Shown piece by piece: positions 9,863 to 19,403 of a DNA stretch of 64,000 nucleotides. A program made the translations under genes and the position numbers. This DNA is from Methylocystis sp. L43 (lineage in GTDB: Bacteria; Pseudomonadota; Alphaproteobacteria; Rhizobiales; Beijerinckiaceae), in contig NZ_JADNRA010000017.1 of NCBI RefSeq assembly GCF_015709525.1, positions 1 to 64,000 on the forward strand. The letters are read 5' to 3'. The notes under the pieces were generated by a model that worked only from the letters and a program-made list of their open reading frames with translations, did no database searches and was not told the DNA's origin. Numbering within the stretch: the stretch's first letter is position 1; every line of letters begins with the position of its first letter.

Positions 9863-10766
9863 GCGCGTCTTCGACGTCGCGCAGCGGCGTTTCGCCAGCG
9901 ATCCATTCGAAACTCGGGAGCTGGTGTCGCGCGAAGGTGAACTGACGCTTGGCGTAACGGCGCGTATCGAGCTGACTGCGCAAAATCGCTTCCGCAAGCG
10001 TCAGTCGACCCTCGAGATACGCGATGAGGTGGGGCACGCCATGCGCACGCATCGCCGGCAGCGACGGATCGAGTCCCCGCGCCTTAAGCGCCGCGACCTC
10101 GTCGAGCGCGCCCGTTTGCGTCATCCTCTCGAAGCGCGCGTCGATGCGCGCGTAAAGCGTCTCCCGCTCGGGCGCGAGGAAAAAGGCCGCGCATTCTGAC
10201 TCCTTCAAAATCGGCGGGCTGCGCGGACCTTGAAAGGAAACGAGCGGCTTGCCTGTCGCCTCCAGGACTTCCAAAGCCCGCAACAGCCGCTGCGGATCGG
10301 TTTTGCGCAGCACGGCGGCCGTTGCGGGGTCGCGCGCGGCAAGTTCGGCATGAAGCTGCTGCGCGGTCTTGTCCTGCGCCCAGGCGCGCATCGTTTCCCG
10401 CACGTCGCCGGGAACGGCGGGAATGTCTGAAAGCCCGTAAAGCGCGGCTCGGAAATACATTCCCGTGCCGCCGACGAGAATCGGCGTCAATTCGCGCGCA
10501 TCGAGGTCGTGTAGAACGCGTGCGAGATCCTCGAGCCAGCGTCCGACGGAATAGTTCGTCGCCGCATCGACGTGGCCAAAGAGAAGATGCGGCGCGGCGG
10601 CTTCCTCCTCGATCGTCGGGCGCGCGGTGACGATCCGCAGGTCGCGATAGACCTGCATCGAATCGGCGTTGACCACCGCGCCGCGCCGGCGGCGCGCGAG
10701 GTCGAGCGCGAGCGCGGACTTGCCCGAAGCGGTTGGACCTGCAATGAGAATGGCGCGTGCGCGCAT
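9825..10766 (-). CDS. miaA: tRNA dimethylallyltransferase MiaA
   Basis: Transfers a dimethylallyl group to N6 of A37 in tRNAs that read codons starting with U. Walker A GPTASGKSALAL is at residues 10-21, followed by the family motifs NADSMQVYRDL, GGTGMYFRAALYGLSDIP and DTRRYAKRQFTF. 313 residues, normal length. It is transcribed away from serB, with starts 27 bases apart. Confidence 0.96.
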   Translation of the reverse strand: MRARAILIAGPTASGKSALALDLARRRRGAVVNADSMQVYRDLRIVTARPTIEEEAAAPHLLFGHVDAATNYSVGRWLEDLARVLHDLDARELTPILVGGTGMYFRAALYGLSDIPAVPGDVRETMRAWAQDKTAQQLHAELAARDPATAAVLRKTDPQRLLRALEVLEATGKPLVSFQGPRSPPILKESECAAFFLAPERETLYARIDARFERMTQTGALDEVAALKARGLDPSLPAMRAHGVPHLIAYLEGRLTLAEAILRSQLDTRRYAKRQFTFARHQLPSFEWIAGETPLRDVEDALSSCARPTSGTG

Positions 10767-10793
10767 GGCGCTATTGCCGCTGAAACGGTGGAG

Positions 10794-11696
10794 ATGTCAA
10801 AGCCCATCGAGTACGTCGCAACCTTCGTCGCCGGACGGGGCGCGGCGCTCAACGAACGCGCAGTGTCGGGCGCGCTATACGACGCTGGATTGATCGACGC
10901 GGGGCGCGACTGGCTCGCGCCCGATCATGCCGTTGACGTTTTCCTGTCGGGGGCGGGGCATGACCTTGCCGACTTGCGCGCGCGGCTGCAGGTTGCGGTC
11001 GCGGACGATCCGATCGACGTCATCGTTCAGCCGACGACGGGGCGGCGCAAGAAACTGCTGGTCGCCGACATGGATTCGACCATGATCGGGCAGGAGTGCA
11101 TCGACGAGCTTGCTGACCTCGTCGGCTTGCGCGAGCATGTCGCGGCGATCACCGAGCGCGCAATGCGCGGCGAGGTTGCGTTCGAAGGCGCCTTGCGGGA
11201 GCGCGTCGCGCTGCTGGCTGGCGTGACTCTGGCGCAGGTCGAATCCCTGCTGACGCGCATCACGCTGACGCCCGGCGCGCGACAGCTTGTGGGCGCGATG
11301 CGGGCGCATGGCGCCCATACGGCGCTTGTATCTGGCGGCTTCACGCAATTCACAGAGCCCGTCGCTGAGCGCATCGGCTTTCATGAGACGCGCGCCAATC
11401 ATCTTGAAATTGCTGACGGCGCGCTGACCGGCGCGATCGTTGCGCCGATCCTGGGAAGCGAAGCCAAGCGCGCGGCGCTTGTCGAACTGCGCGAGGCGCG
11501 AGGGCTGTCGCGAGACGCGACGCTGGCGGTGGGCGACGGCGCCAATGATCTCGAGATGCTGCGCGAGGCGGGTCTGGGCGTCGCCTTTCACGCCAAGCCG
11601 AAAGTGGCGCAGGCGGCGGATGCGCGCGTCGACCATGCCGATCTGACGGCGCTGCTGTATGCGCAGGGGTATCGGCGCGAGGAGTTTGTTGAGTGA
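10794..11696 (+). CDS. serB: phosphoserine phosphatase SerB
   Basis: Last step of serine synthesis: O-phosphoserine to serine and phosphate. HAD-type nucleophile motif DMDSTMIGQEC lies at about residue 87, the second motif is LVSGGFTQF and the third is GDGANDLEML. An N-terminal regulatory region of about 80 residues precedes the catalytic domain, as usual. The open frame extends upstream into miaA, but the ATG at 10794 gives MSKPIEYVATFVA, the expected N-terminus, about 300 residues. Confidence 0.95.
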   Translation: MSKPIEYVATFVAGRGAALNERAVSGALYDAGLIDAGRDWLAPDHAVDVFLSGAGHDLADLRARLQVAVADDPIDVIVQPTTGRRKKLLVADMDSTMIGQECIDELADLVGLREHVAAITERAMRGEVAFEGALRERVALLAGVTLAQVESLLTRITLTPGARQLVGAMRAHGAHTALVSGGFTQFTEPVAERIGFHETRANHLEIADGALTGAIVAPILGSEAKRAALVELREARGLSRDATLAVGDGANDLEMLREAGLGVAFHAKPKVAQAADARVDHADLTALLYAQGYRREEFVE

Positions 11697-11697
11697 C

Positions 11698-11741
11698 AGC
11701 GCGCTCCTTGGCCATCCTCGCGTTTCGCAGGAGGGCGCGCT
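11698..11741 (+). terminator. weak hairpin between serB and degP
   Basis: Arms agcgcgc/gcgcgct, extended by tcc/gga across a 2-base bulge, directly after the serB stop. No T-run follows, so terminator function for the two convergent genes is only possible. Confidence 0.3.
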
Positions 11742-11799
11742 AACGATCGGCGCGGCGAGGTGAAGTCCCTCTCCCGCCGCAGGCGGAAGAGGGTTGTGG

Positions 11800-13287
11800 T
11801 CACTCCACCGGCAACGCGACGAAATGCGCGTCGCCCTGGCCGTTCGCGACGATCAGCAGCGCAGTCTTCTTGCCCGCGCCTTTCAGGCTCTTGATTTTCT
11901 TGAGCACATCCGCCGGGTCGCTCACCGCTTCCTGATTGACCTCAAGCAGCACCTCGCCCGCCTGCAGGCGTTTCTCGGCCGCCTCCGAGCGCGGATCGAC
12001 GGCGGTGATGACAACGCCGCCCTTAACGGTGTCCTTGATCTGATAGCGCGTCCTCAACGCATCTGAGAGACGCGACAATTCCAGCCCCAGCACGCTCTGC
12101 GAGGAGCCGTCGCCGCCGCTTTCGGACTTCTCCTTGTCGCCGCCGTCCTTCGACGCGACCTTCTCACCGTCCTCAAGACGGCCGAGCTTGACGATCTTGG
12201 TCTGCTCCTTGCCGCTGCGCACCACGACGAGTTCGACATCCTTGCCGACCGGGGTCGCCGCGACGAGCTTGGGCAAATCGCGCGACTCCTTGATCGGCTT
12301 GCCGTCGAATTTGACGATCACGTCGCCGACCTTCAGCCCCGCCGGCTTAGACGGGCCCTTATCGTCGACGCCGGCGACGAGCGCGCCGCGCGTCGCGCCG
12401 AGGTTGAGCGTTTCAGCGATGGCGTCGTCAATATTTTGAATCCGGACCCCGAGCCAGCCGCGACGGGTCTCGCCGAATGCCTGCAACTGCTCGATGACGG
12501 GCTCCACGGTATTCGCCGGCGTCGCGAAACCGATGCCGACCGAGCCGCCCGACGGCGACAGGATCGCTGTATTGATGCCGATGACTTCGCCGTCCATGTT
12601 GAACAGCGGTCCGCCGGAATTCCCCTTGTTGATGGAGGCGTCGGTCTGAATGTAGTTGTCGTATGGACCGCTATCGATGTTGCGGTTGCGCGCCGAAACG
12701 ATGCCGGCCGTCACCGAGCCGCCGAGGCCGAACGGGTTGCCGACGGCGAGCACCCAGTCGCCCACTTTCGCCTTGTCGCTGTCGCCGAATTTGACCGCTT
12801 TCAGCGGCTTTTCCGGCTTCACCTTCAGAACCGCGACGTCCACTTTCTGGTCCTTGCCCAGGACTTCCGCCTTGAGTTTCTGGCCGTCGTTGAGGATCAC
12901 CGTCACCTCATTGGCGTCGGCGATGACATGGTTGTTAGTGATCACGATGCCGGAGGGATCGATCACGAAACCGGAGCCGAGCGAACTCGACCTGCGCTGC
13001 CGCGGCATTTCCGGCATTCCCTGGCCACGCCGCCGGAAGAACTCCTCAAAGAGATCGTCGAAGGGCGCGCCCGGTCCGACTCCAGGCGGCAGGGCGGGGC
13101 CGTCGTTACGAGAGCTGCGTTTCGCATCCACCGTGGTGGCGGAAATATTGACCACGGCGTCCGAGACCTGGGTGGAGAGTTCCGAAAGCGAATCGGGACC
13201 TTTCGCCTGTGCGGGAGCGACGACGAGGTAGAGTGCAGGCGCGGTCGCGAGGATCGTTCTCGCGGCGCGACGAAGTGCGGACGTCAT
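11800..13287 (-). CDS. degP: DegP/HtrA-type periplasmic serine protease (Do)
   Basis: 495-residue trypsin-like protease and chaperone for misfolded envelope proteins. A signal peptide ends near APAQA. The catalytic triad is seen as His in TNNHVI, Asp in KVDVAVLKV and Ser in GNSGGPLF. Two PDZ domains follow (RRGWLGVRIQNI to about residue 370, and LGLELSRLSDALRTRY to the end). A Lys/Glu/Ser/Gly-rich linker separates the PDZ domains. It lies downstream of hflK-hflC on the same strand, 63 bp away, a frequent arrangement in alphaproteobacteria that groups membrane and periplasmic quality control. Confidence 0.94.
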   Translation of the reverse strand: MTSALRRAARTILATAPALYLVVAPAQAKGPDSLSELSTQVSDAVVNISATTVDAKRSSRNDGPALPPGVGPGAPFDDLFEEFFRRRGQGMPEMPRQRRSSSLGSGFVIDPSGIVITNNHVIADANEVTVILNDGQKLKAEVLGKDQKVDVAVLKVKPEKPLKAVKFGDSDKAKVGDWVLAVGNPFGLGGSVTAGIVSARNRNIDSGPYDNYIQTDASINKGNSGGPLFNMDGEVIGINTAILSPSGGSVGIGFATPANTVEPVIEQLQAFGETRRGWLGVRIQNIDDAIAETLNLGATRGALVAGVDDKGPSKPAGLKVGDVIVKFDGKPIKESRDLPKLVAATPVGKDVELVVVRSGKEQTKIVKLGRLEDGEKVASKDGGDKEKSESGGDGSSQSVLGLELSRLSDALRTRYQIKDTVKGGVVITAVDPRSEAAEKRLQAGEVLLEVNQEAVSDPADVLKKIKSLKGAGKKTALLIVANGQGDAHFVALPVE

Positions 13288-13350
13288 GCGTTATGTCTCC
13301 TGTCGAGGGACAAGTATGCCCGGGCGCGGCTCAACGCTCGCGCTTGCGGG

Positions 13351-14277
13351 TCATTTTTTTAGGTTTCGCTCCGGTTCCGATTGTTCCGCGCTCGGCGCGG
13401 CGCTCGCCTCCGGAGCTGAGAAAAAACGGAAGAATTCCGAACGCGGACTGATCAGGAAGCGCGTCTCCCCCGGCTTGAAAGCGCTCTCATAGGCTTGCAT
13501 CGACCGATAGAAAGCGAAGAAGTCGGGATCCCGGCCAAAAGCTTCGGCGAAGATGCGGTTGCGCTCGGCGTCGCCTTCGCCCTTCATCTGGTCGGCCTTC
13601 TGTTGCGCTTCGGCTTTCAGCACAACGACGTCGCGATCGGCCTTGGCGGTGATTTTTTGCGCCTGCTCCGAACCTTGGGCGCGGTATTCGGCGGCCTCGC
13701 GCTGGCGCTCAGTCTGCATGCGCCCGAAAACCTTTTCAGAGATCTGCTGCGGGAGATCGACGCGGCGAATGCGCGCGTCGACGACCTGCACGCCGAACTT
13801 CCGCGCCTCGCGGTCCGCCTGCTCCTTGATCTTCACCATCAACCCGGCCCGCTCGTCGCGCACGATCTGCTGCTGGTTGGCTTCGCTCAGCACGCGTCGG
13901 ACGGCGGAGTTCAACACCGAACCCAGCTGATTGTTCGCGCCCATGACGCTGTTAACGGTCTGATAGAACCGCAACGCGTCGACGATGCGATAGCGGATAA
14001 AGCTGTCGACCTCGAGTCGCTGATTGTCGGCGGCGAGAACTTCCAGATTCGGGCTTTCAACGTCGAGAATGCGGTTGTCGAAGGTGACGACATTCTCGAC
14101 AAGCGGAAACTTGAAGTGGAGGCCAGGCTCGGTGATCAGTCCCCGCCCGGCCACAGGTTCGCCAAACCGCAGCACCACCGCCTGTTCGGTTTGTGAAACG
14201 GTGAAGAGGGCGCCGCCGACGGCGATGACGCCGATAAGCAGCGCGACGGCGAGCGCGAAGAGAAGGCCGGACCTCAT
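13351..14277 (-). CDS. hflC: HflC, modulator of FtsH
   Basis: SPFH/prohibitin-family protein; forms with HflK the large inner-membrane complex that encloses FtsH and limits its activity. One N-terminal membrane helix (LLFALAVALLIGVIAVGGALFTV), then the band-7 domain (QTEQAVVLRFGEPV) and a long helical region with RTEREREAAEYRAQGSE-like sequence. The start overlaps the hflK stop (ATGA) and has AGGAGG upstream, so the pair is translationally coupled. Confidence 0.95.
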   Translation of the reverse strand: MRSGLLFALAVALLIGVIAVGGALFTVSQTEQAVVLRFGEPVAGRGLITEPGLHFKFPLVENVVTFDNRILDVESPNLEVLAADNQRLEVDSFIRYRIVDALRFYQTVNSVMGANNQLGSVLNSAVRRVLSEANQQQIVRDERAGLMVKIKEQADREARKFGVQVVDARIRRVDLPQQISEKVFGRMQTERQREAAEYRAQGSEQAQKITAKADRDVVVLKAEAQQKADQMKGEGDAERNRIFAEAFGRDPDFFAFYRSMQAYESAFKPGETRFLISPRSEFFRFFSAPEASAAPSAEQSEPERNLKK

Positions 14278-15425
14278 TTGCGGCCTCCTTGGAAGGGCGT
14301 AAAGGCGGGCAGGGGCACGAAGGGCGTCACGCCGGCGCCGCCTTTCGATGAATCGTCGAGAATGACTTTCTCTGAGCCGCCCAGCACGCGCTCCATGGTT
14401 TCGAGATAGAGACGCTGCCGGGTGATCGTCGGCGCGTTTTTATATTGAGCGTAAATCTGCTCGAAACGCGACGCCTGGCCGCGCGCCTCCGCGACGATCT
14501 GTTCGCGGTAGGCCTCGGCCTCCTGCAGAATGCGGGCGGCGCCGCCGCGCGCTTCCGGAACGACTCGGTTGGCGTAAGCTTCGGCCTCATTGCCGAGACG
14601 CTGCAAATCCTGCTGGGCGGCGGTCACGTCGCGAAAAGCCGCGATCACCTGCTGCGGCGGATCGACCGACAGCAAGAGCACCTGCAGCACCAGCACGCCG
14701 GCGTGATATTCGTCGAGCACCTTCTGCATCAACGCCTGACTGGCGGGCTCGATCAACTTGCGGTCGGCAGTCAGAATCTTTTGAATTCGAGTCTGACCAA
14801 CGATCTCGCGCATGGCGCTTTCGGCCACGGCCTTCACGGTTCCGGCCTGATTGGCGACGTTGAAGGCGTAATCTTCCGGCTTCGCCGGATCAATTTGCCA
14901 AATGACGCGAAACTTGACGTCGGCGATGTTCTCATCGCTGGTCAGCATCAGGCTTTCTTCAGGCGCTTCCGGCCCTCGAGGCGCGGTGACCGACCCCCGG
15001 CGACGCCCATCCGAGACGACGTTCGGCTCTTCGCGGAAACCGACGTCGGTGATGTTACGGTCGGTAACCGCAAGCTTCACAACCGATCCGATCGGACCCG
15101 GAAGATTATAGTTCAGGCCCGCCTGGGTCTTGCCCATATATTTGCCGAAGATCAGATTGAGGCCGATCTCATTGGGTCCGACGGTGTAAAGCCCGGAGAG
15201 CAGCCAGGCGAGCACGGCGACCAGCACGAGTATCGCGAGCCCGCGTCCGCCGAATCCGCTCGGCAGAATCTGTTTCAGACCTTCCTGGCTGCGGCGCAGC
15301 ATCTCCTCGAGGTCCGGCGGCTGCCCGCCGGAGCCCTGTCCCCAGGGACCACCCGGCTGTCCCCAGGGATTGTTATTTTGATTGCGCGGCCCGCCTTGAT
15401 CGCTCCAGGGCATGTCGTCTCGCAT
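14274..15425 (-). CDS. hflK: HflK, modulator of FtsH
   Basis: Partner of HflC. The cytoplasmic N-terminus is rich in Gly, Pro, Gln and Trp (PWSDQGGPRNQNNNPWG), as in all HflK proteins, followed by one membrane helix (GLAILVLVAVLAWLLSGLYTV), the SPFH domain (PNEIGLNLIFG) and a helical C-terminus with the ARGGAARILQEAEAYREQI stretch. 383 residues. First gene of hflK-hflC-degP. Confidence 0.95.
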   Translation of the reverse strand: MRDDMPWSDQGGPRNQNNNPWGQPGGPWGQGSGGQPPDLEEMLRRSQEGLKQILPSGFGGRGLAILVLVAVLAWLLSGLYTVGPNEIGLNLIFGKYMGKTQAGLNYNLPGPIGSVVKLAVTDRNITDVGFREEPNVVSDGRRRGSVTAPRGPEAPEESLMLTSDENIADVKFRVIWQIDPAKPEDYAFNVANQAGTVKAVAESAMREIVGQTRIQKILTADRKLIEPASQALMQKVLDEYHAGVLVLQVLLLSVDPPQQVIAAFRDVTAAQQDLQRLGNEAEAYANRVVPEARGGAARILQEAEAYREQIVAEARGQASRFEQIYAQYKNAPTITRQRLYLETMERVLGGSEKVILDDSSKGGAGVTPFVPLPAFTPFQGGRK

Positions 15426-15529
15426 AAAGAGGAATGGGCGGCGCTCGCGCCGCGTTTGGCAATGTTATAGGCATTCGCGGGCGCTGCGGCAATGACGCGC
15501 CGGTTAGCGCTCGTGCAGAGGAGAGGCGC

Positions 15530-15913
15530 ATGATTCGCGATTACACCAATATCGCGGCCAATGAGCGGACCTTCCTCGCTTGGGTTCGAACAGGCATTGC
15601 GGTCATCGCTCTCGGCTTCGTCATTGAGCGATTCAATCTCTTCCTGTTGACCATCGCCGGCGCGCTAACCGTCGACGCCGAGCGACTGCACCTCCATCGT
15701 TTGGAGCATCCGGCCGGCCGTTACGGCGGCGCGGCGCTCATCGTCGCAGGCGTCATGCTGATCGTGATTTCAACGGTCCGTTTTATTCACACCGCGCGGT
15801 TGCTCGCGCGCGACGAGCCGTATACGGCGCGCGCGACGAGGGCCAGCCTGTATTTCCTCGCCGTGCTGCTGCTCACCGTCGCCGCGTTCAGCGCCTATCT
15901 CGCGATCGTGTGA
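15530..15913 (+). CDS. DUF202/YidH-family inner-membrane protein
   Basis: About 127 residues with three predicted membrane helices. The N-terminal NERTFLAWVRTGIAVIALGF matches the DUF202 signature (RTxLAWxRT). The ATG at 15530 is preceded by GAGGAGAG and is preferred to the earlier in-frame start at 15434. Function of the family is unknown. Transcribed away from hflK. Confidence 0.88.
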   Translation: MIRDYTNIAANERTFLAWVRTGIAVIALGFVIERFNLFLLTIAGALTVDAERLHLHRLEHPAGRYGGAALIVAGVMLIVISTVRFIHTARLLARDEPYTARATRASLYFLAVLLLTVAAFSAYLAIV

Positions 15914-16029
15914 AGCCACTTCGACGTTGCGGCGGAGGGCAAGCGCTCGTCTGTCCGCCGAGCGACGCGGGCGCGATTGACTGCCTGCTGGAGCCGTCGA
16001 TGGGCAGGGCGGCAGAAGAATATCTGGAC

Positions 16030-16119
16030 TGGCGGAGACGGTGGGATTCGAACCCACGATAGGGTTTCCCCTATAACGATTTAGCAAACCGTCGCCTTCA
16101 GCCTCTCGGCCACGTCTCC
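16030..16119 (-). tRNA. tRNA-Ser (GCT)
   Basis: 90-nt tRNA on the reverse strand with a 7-bp acceptor stem (GGAGACG/CGTCTCC), a long variable arm with stem ATAGGG/CCCTAT, T-loop GGTTCGAATCC and an encoded CCA end. The anticodon in the loop TTTGCTAAA reads GCT, for AGC/AGT serine codons. Confidence 0.97.
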
Positions 16120-16313
16120 ATGCGCCCGCATAATAAGGCGGCGCGCGAAAGACATATGCCAAAGGCCCGGCGCGATGGCAAGAGAACGCCTGTTTCGGCG
16201 TCCGCGCCGAGCGCCCTGACGCGCAAATCACGCGCGAGGCGCTCCCCGGCCCACAAGTCCGAGCGCGGTTCTCGCCAAAGCGGGCCGGCGTCGACAGGGC
16301 AATCTGCGTCGCC

Positions 16314-16577
16314 TCAATGAATTTGCTCGACCGCCGCGGCCATATCGGGGATCAATCGCACGCGATAGCGGGCGTTCGAGCAGGTCAGCAGCCAGACCGG
16401 CTCGTCCGGTCTGGAAGCACGCGGGTCGCGCTTGGCGGCTTGCGGCGCGTCGCAGGGGTATCCCTGGCTTCGAATATGCGCGGCGACAATGTCCGCGGCC
16501 GTGGCCTGCGCCGACGCCGGGGAAACAAACACCGACGTAAAGGGCAGAAGAACCGCCAGCCGAAATAATATCCGCAT
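16314..16577 (-). CDS. small exported protein of unknown function
   Basis: 87 residues. The ATG at 16577 is preceded by GGAGG and gives a clear signal peptide (MRILFRLAVLLPFTSV, cleavage after ASA). The mature part has two cysteines (GYPCDAP and LLTCSN), likely disulfide-bonded, with the conserved-looking end NARYRVRLIPDMAAAVEQI. I recognise no family name. It lies 43 bp downstream of the GDSL esterase gene on the same strand. Confidence 0.7.
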   Translation of the reverse strand: MRILFRLAVLLPFTSVFVSPASAQATAADIVAAHIRSQGYPCDAPQAAKRDPRASRPDEPVWLLTCSNARYRVRLIPDMAAAVEQIH

Positions 16578-16620
16578 CGTCGCCTCCATCATCCGCGCAA
16601 TCGCTGGCGCCCTCTCGGGG

Positions 16621-17313
16621 TTATAGCTCCGATAATAGCGGAGCGTCGGGACTAAAGGGCGTCGGCGAGGCGACGCGGATCCCGCGCAGATTCGCCTCGA
16701 TCAGCGGCGCGATGCCAGCCACCATGACCGCGGTGCCAAGCGCATTCGGGTGCTTGCCGTCGCTCTGCATGAGCGCCGGGTGGCCGAAGACTCCGGCCAG
16801 CATGAAAGGATAGAGCGGCACCCGATTACTATGCGCGAGAGTAGGATAGATGTTGTTGAACCCAACAATATAGTTTGGTCCGTTCTTCGGCAGCGAGAGC
16901 ATGCCGGCCAGCACCACGCGCGCGCCGCGCGCCTTGCAGACGCGGATGATCGCATCGAGATAGCGGTAGGTGACGCGCGGGTCGACACGATCCAGCATGT
17001 CGTTCGCGCCGAACTCGACAAGAACGAGATCTGGATTGTATCGCAGCGCCTCGTTGATGCGCGCATAGCCGTCGGAACTCGTGTCGCCGGGGTTGGAGCC
17101 GTTCCACACGACAACGTTATAGCCGTCGGCGAGCAGCCGGTGTTTGAGCTGAGCCGGAAATCCCTGCGCCTCGGTAAGGTCGAATCCGGATGTGAGGCTG
17201 TCGCCGAAGACCAACACATTCATCGGTTGCGCCAACGCTGGAGTAGCGAAGGAGGCGAGAAGGAGCGCGAGCGCGGCGAATTTCGACAATGAAGTGAACA
17301 GAATTTTTGACAT
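16621..17313 (-). CDS. GDSL/SGNH-type arylesterase (TesA-like)
   Basis: 230-residue secreted esterase or lysophospholipase of the SGNH superfamily. A signal peptide ends near TPALAQP. Block I is VFGDSLTSGFDL with the nucleophile Ser, block III is FGANDML with Asn, and the Asp-His dyad is in SDGKHPN. Similar to E. coli TesA and proteobacterial arylesterases. The substrate cannot be told from sequence. Confidence 0.9.
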   Translation of the reverse strand: MSKILFTSLSKFAALALLLASFATPALAQPMNVLVFGDSLTSGFDLTEAQGFPAQLKHRLLADGYNVVVWNGSNPGDTSSDGYARINEALRYNPDLVLVEFGANDMLDRVDPRVTYRYLDAIIRVCKARGARVVLAGMLSLPKNGPNYIVGFNNIYPTLAHSNRVPLYPFMLAGVFGHPALMQSDGKHPNALGTAVMVAGIAPLIEANLRGIRVASPTPFSPDAPLLSEL

Positions 17314-17508
17314 GCCTCACCCCCACACGTGCCGCTCAATCTCAGCTAGGGCGACGTGACGCCTTAGCCAGCTTAGCGCCCGAGGGAGAGCAACAGGTTA
17401 AGAGAAGTCGGCAAGACCGAGTTGATGGGGAGGGCGCTGCGCCGCGGCCCCTGGATGGCGCCTCGCGAGCGAAGGGACGGCAGCGCCGGCGTGAAGGAAT
17501 AGCGCCGA

Positions 17509-17865
17509 TCACCCGGCCTCAAAACATCGCGCATGGGCGCCCGTTCTCAGATCCCTTAGCTGAGCGGTTACCGGGGAGCTGTTATTGAGATGGATGCTAA
17601 TGACATTGTTGTAGAATCCAAAGCGGTAGTCAGTCTTCATCGGATAGGATTGGCCCGCCGCGACATAGAAGCAACAAGAACTGTATTGTGGATTGGCTCT
17701 CATAGAGATCGAGCAATGTACGGAATAGTTCAGCGGCGCGCACTTGAGCGCGACGTCTTTCGTGGGAAGCCCAAAATTGTTGGCGCTCATCGCCCCTGCG
17801 TCGGCGGTCTCAGCGGTCAAACTCAAGGCCGCGCACGCCGCCGCGATCACGGATAGATTTTGCAT
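17509..17865 (-). CDS. small Cys-containing exported protein, unknown function
   Basis: Read from the ATG at 17865 the protein has a signal peptide (MQNLSVIAAACAALSL, cleavage near ADAG) and a mature part of about 90 residues with five cysteines (LKCAPLNYSVHCSI, SSCCFYVAAGQSY, ARCFEAG) and aromatic residues, compatible with a small disulfide-rich periplasmic domain. The longer frame from 17973 would hide the signal peptide and is unlikely. Not recognised. Confidence 0.6.
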   Translation of the reverse strand: MQNLSVIAAACAALSLTAETADAGAMSANNFGLPTKDVALKCAPLNYSVHCSISMRANPQYSSCCFYVAAGQSYPMKTDYRFGFYNNVISIHLNNSSPVTAQLRDLRTGAHARCFEAG

Positions 17866-18075
17866 GTAAGACCTCGCAGCAGTTGCGCCTAAGACGGTAG
17901 CCACGCGCGGGCGCTCCCGAGACGGGATCCCGCTCCCGCGCCTATTCAGATAAGGCGCCGCTGACATCGACAAGCGAAATTATCGGCACAGATCGCTCCA
18001 GCCTGCCCCGTTCTATGCTAACATCGAATACGGCGCGCGCCTCGCGCCGGGCGAAACGAGCCCGAGGAGGCGACG

Positions 18076-18351
18076 ATGGACAATCGAATATGCTCTTGCA
18101 TCCCGCCGCCGGTTGGATGGAGCGTCAACCGGCAAACGCATCCTGCAATCGCTCAAGCGATCTTCGCTCTTTCCAATAACGAGCGAACGCCTGAAGCGAT
18201 TTGGGAAACGCCAACGCCAGAAGAGTGGCGGAGGATTTCCGAACTCGTCGTCGAATATGTCATTGACGGTGATTTCGCCGTCGACAATGGCAAATTCGCC
18301 TGGGGACCGTTCGAAACGCTTCGCCTCTTGCCGGCGCGTCGCAAAGACTGA
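18076..18351 (+). CDS. small hypothetical cytoplasmic protein
   Basis: 91 residues with a very good ribosome binding site (GAGGAGG, 6 bases before the ATG). No signal or membrane segment. Acidic helical part TPEEWRRISELVVEYVIDGD. No family recognised. It stands alone between oppositely oriented small genes. Confidence 0.6.
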   Translation: MDNRICSCIPPPVGWSVNRQTHPAIAQAIFALSNNERTPEAIWETPTPEEWRRISELVVEYVIDGDFAVDNGKFAWGPFETLRLLPARRKD

Positions 18352-18434
18352 TTGCGCGCGCATCGAAGGTCATCAAGCATCGTGGCGCGCGAGCGCGGCG
18401 ACTCTCTCTGGGCGCGCGCCACGGGCGCCGATGA

Positions 18435-19253
18435 TCAGTAGCGAGGGAACATCGGCGGTTCGAAGGGGTCGGGCTCAAAGCCGTCGAGTTCTCGCGCGAA
18501 TTGGCGCCGACGCGGAACCGGAGCGCGCGACTGTCCACGCGCATTCCCCAGAATCTCTCCGCTCTCCGTGACGACCACCCAGCGACCGCCGCGTTCCTGA
18601 ATGGCCATCACTCGACCAACGCCCGGCACCACTTCGCCGGGCTCGACTCCGATCATGCCCCTGTCCGATTCAATAAGGGCGGCGCCGTGATAGACGTCGC
18701 GCACCCTGTAGCCGCTGACGACTTTCGAAGCCGGCGCGATCGTCTGAACGGGCGTCATGTCGACTTTGGCGTTTTCGTTCCCGGCGGCGCGCGCAACTTT
18801 GGCCTGCCCCTTTTCGGGCACACGCGTCGCGGGCGCTGCTTTCGCCGCGACGGCGGCAGCCTGGCTTTCGACAGCGGGCGGAGGGGGGCTGGCGGCCTGC
18901 GCGCGATCGCGGTCGGCCTGTTGTTGTTTCGCCACGGCGTCGAGTCTTGCGCGCAGCTCCTGCACTTCATCTTGAAGGGCGGCGATCCGACGCTTCGACG
19001 CTTCGTCCAACACCGGGATCGCGACTTGCTGGGGCGCCGGCGCCTCAGCCTTTTGAACTGCCGTGTCCTTTGACCGGTCTGGCGCATAAAAATGCGTGGC
19101 CGCAAGTCCGGCAAGACCGATCAACGCGGCGATCAGACCATAGCGGACCGGCCGACCGCCGCGGCGGTCGATGACGATCTCCACCGGCAGTTTTGCTGGC
19201 GGGCCGTGTCTTTTCGGCTGTGGCGGCTCCGGCGGAATGATGAGGTCGTGCAT
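18435..19253 (-). CDS. inner-membrane anchored coiled-coil protein with C-terminal PilP-like domain
   Basis: 272 residues: a cytoplasmic Pro-rich N-terminus, one membrane helix (YGLIAALIGLAGLAATHFY, about 38-56), a coiled coil (about 85-118, RRIAALQDEVQELRARLDAV), an Ala/Pro-rich linker and a C-terminal beta domain (YRVRDVYHGAALIESDRGMIGV to RWVVVTESGEI) that resembles the PilP/SH3-like fold of envelope proteins. No function can be assigned; a structural envelope role is an inference. Confidence 0.65.
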   Translation of the reverse strand: MHDLIIPPEPPQPKRHGPPAKLPVEIVIDRRGGRPVRYGLIAALIGLAGLAATHFYAPDRSKDTAVQKAEAPAPQQVAIPVLDEASKRRIAALQDEVQELRARLDAVAKQQQADRDRAQAASPPPPAVESQAAAVAAKAAPATRVPEKGQAKVARAAGNENAKVDMTPVQTIAPASKVVSGYRVRDVYHGAALIESDRGMIGVEPGEVVPGVGRVMAIQERGGRWVVVTESGEILGNARGQSRAPVPRRRQFARELDGFEPDPFEPPMFPRY

Positions 19254-19403
19254 GTGTAGAAACCCACCTTCGGTATAGGGCGGAGATTTTGTACATGCGC
19301 CTGAATCGCGGCGAAATGGCGTCGATTCTTTTTCGCCGCTGCGCCTTACGCAGAGGCAGTGCGGGCATCAGATGAGAGCGTCGCCCGGCGTGAATCGCTC
19401 AAG

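Noticed and set aside
12436-13362. 308-codon plus-strand frame opposite degP
   Set aside because: Antisense shadow of the protease gene; composition is that of a reverse-complement frame.
16129-16320. Small plus-strand frame after tRNA-Ser
   Set aside because: Arg/Ser/Ala-rich sequence without start signal; looks like a chance frame.
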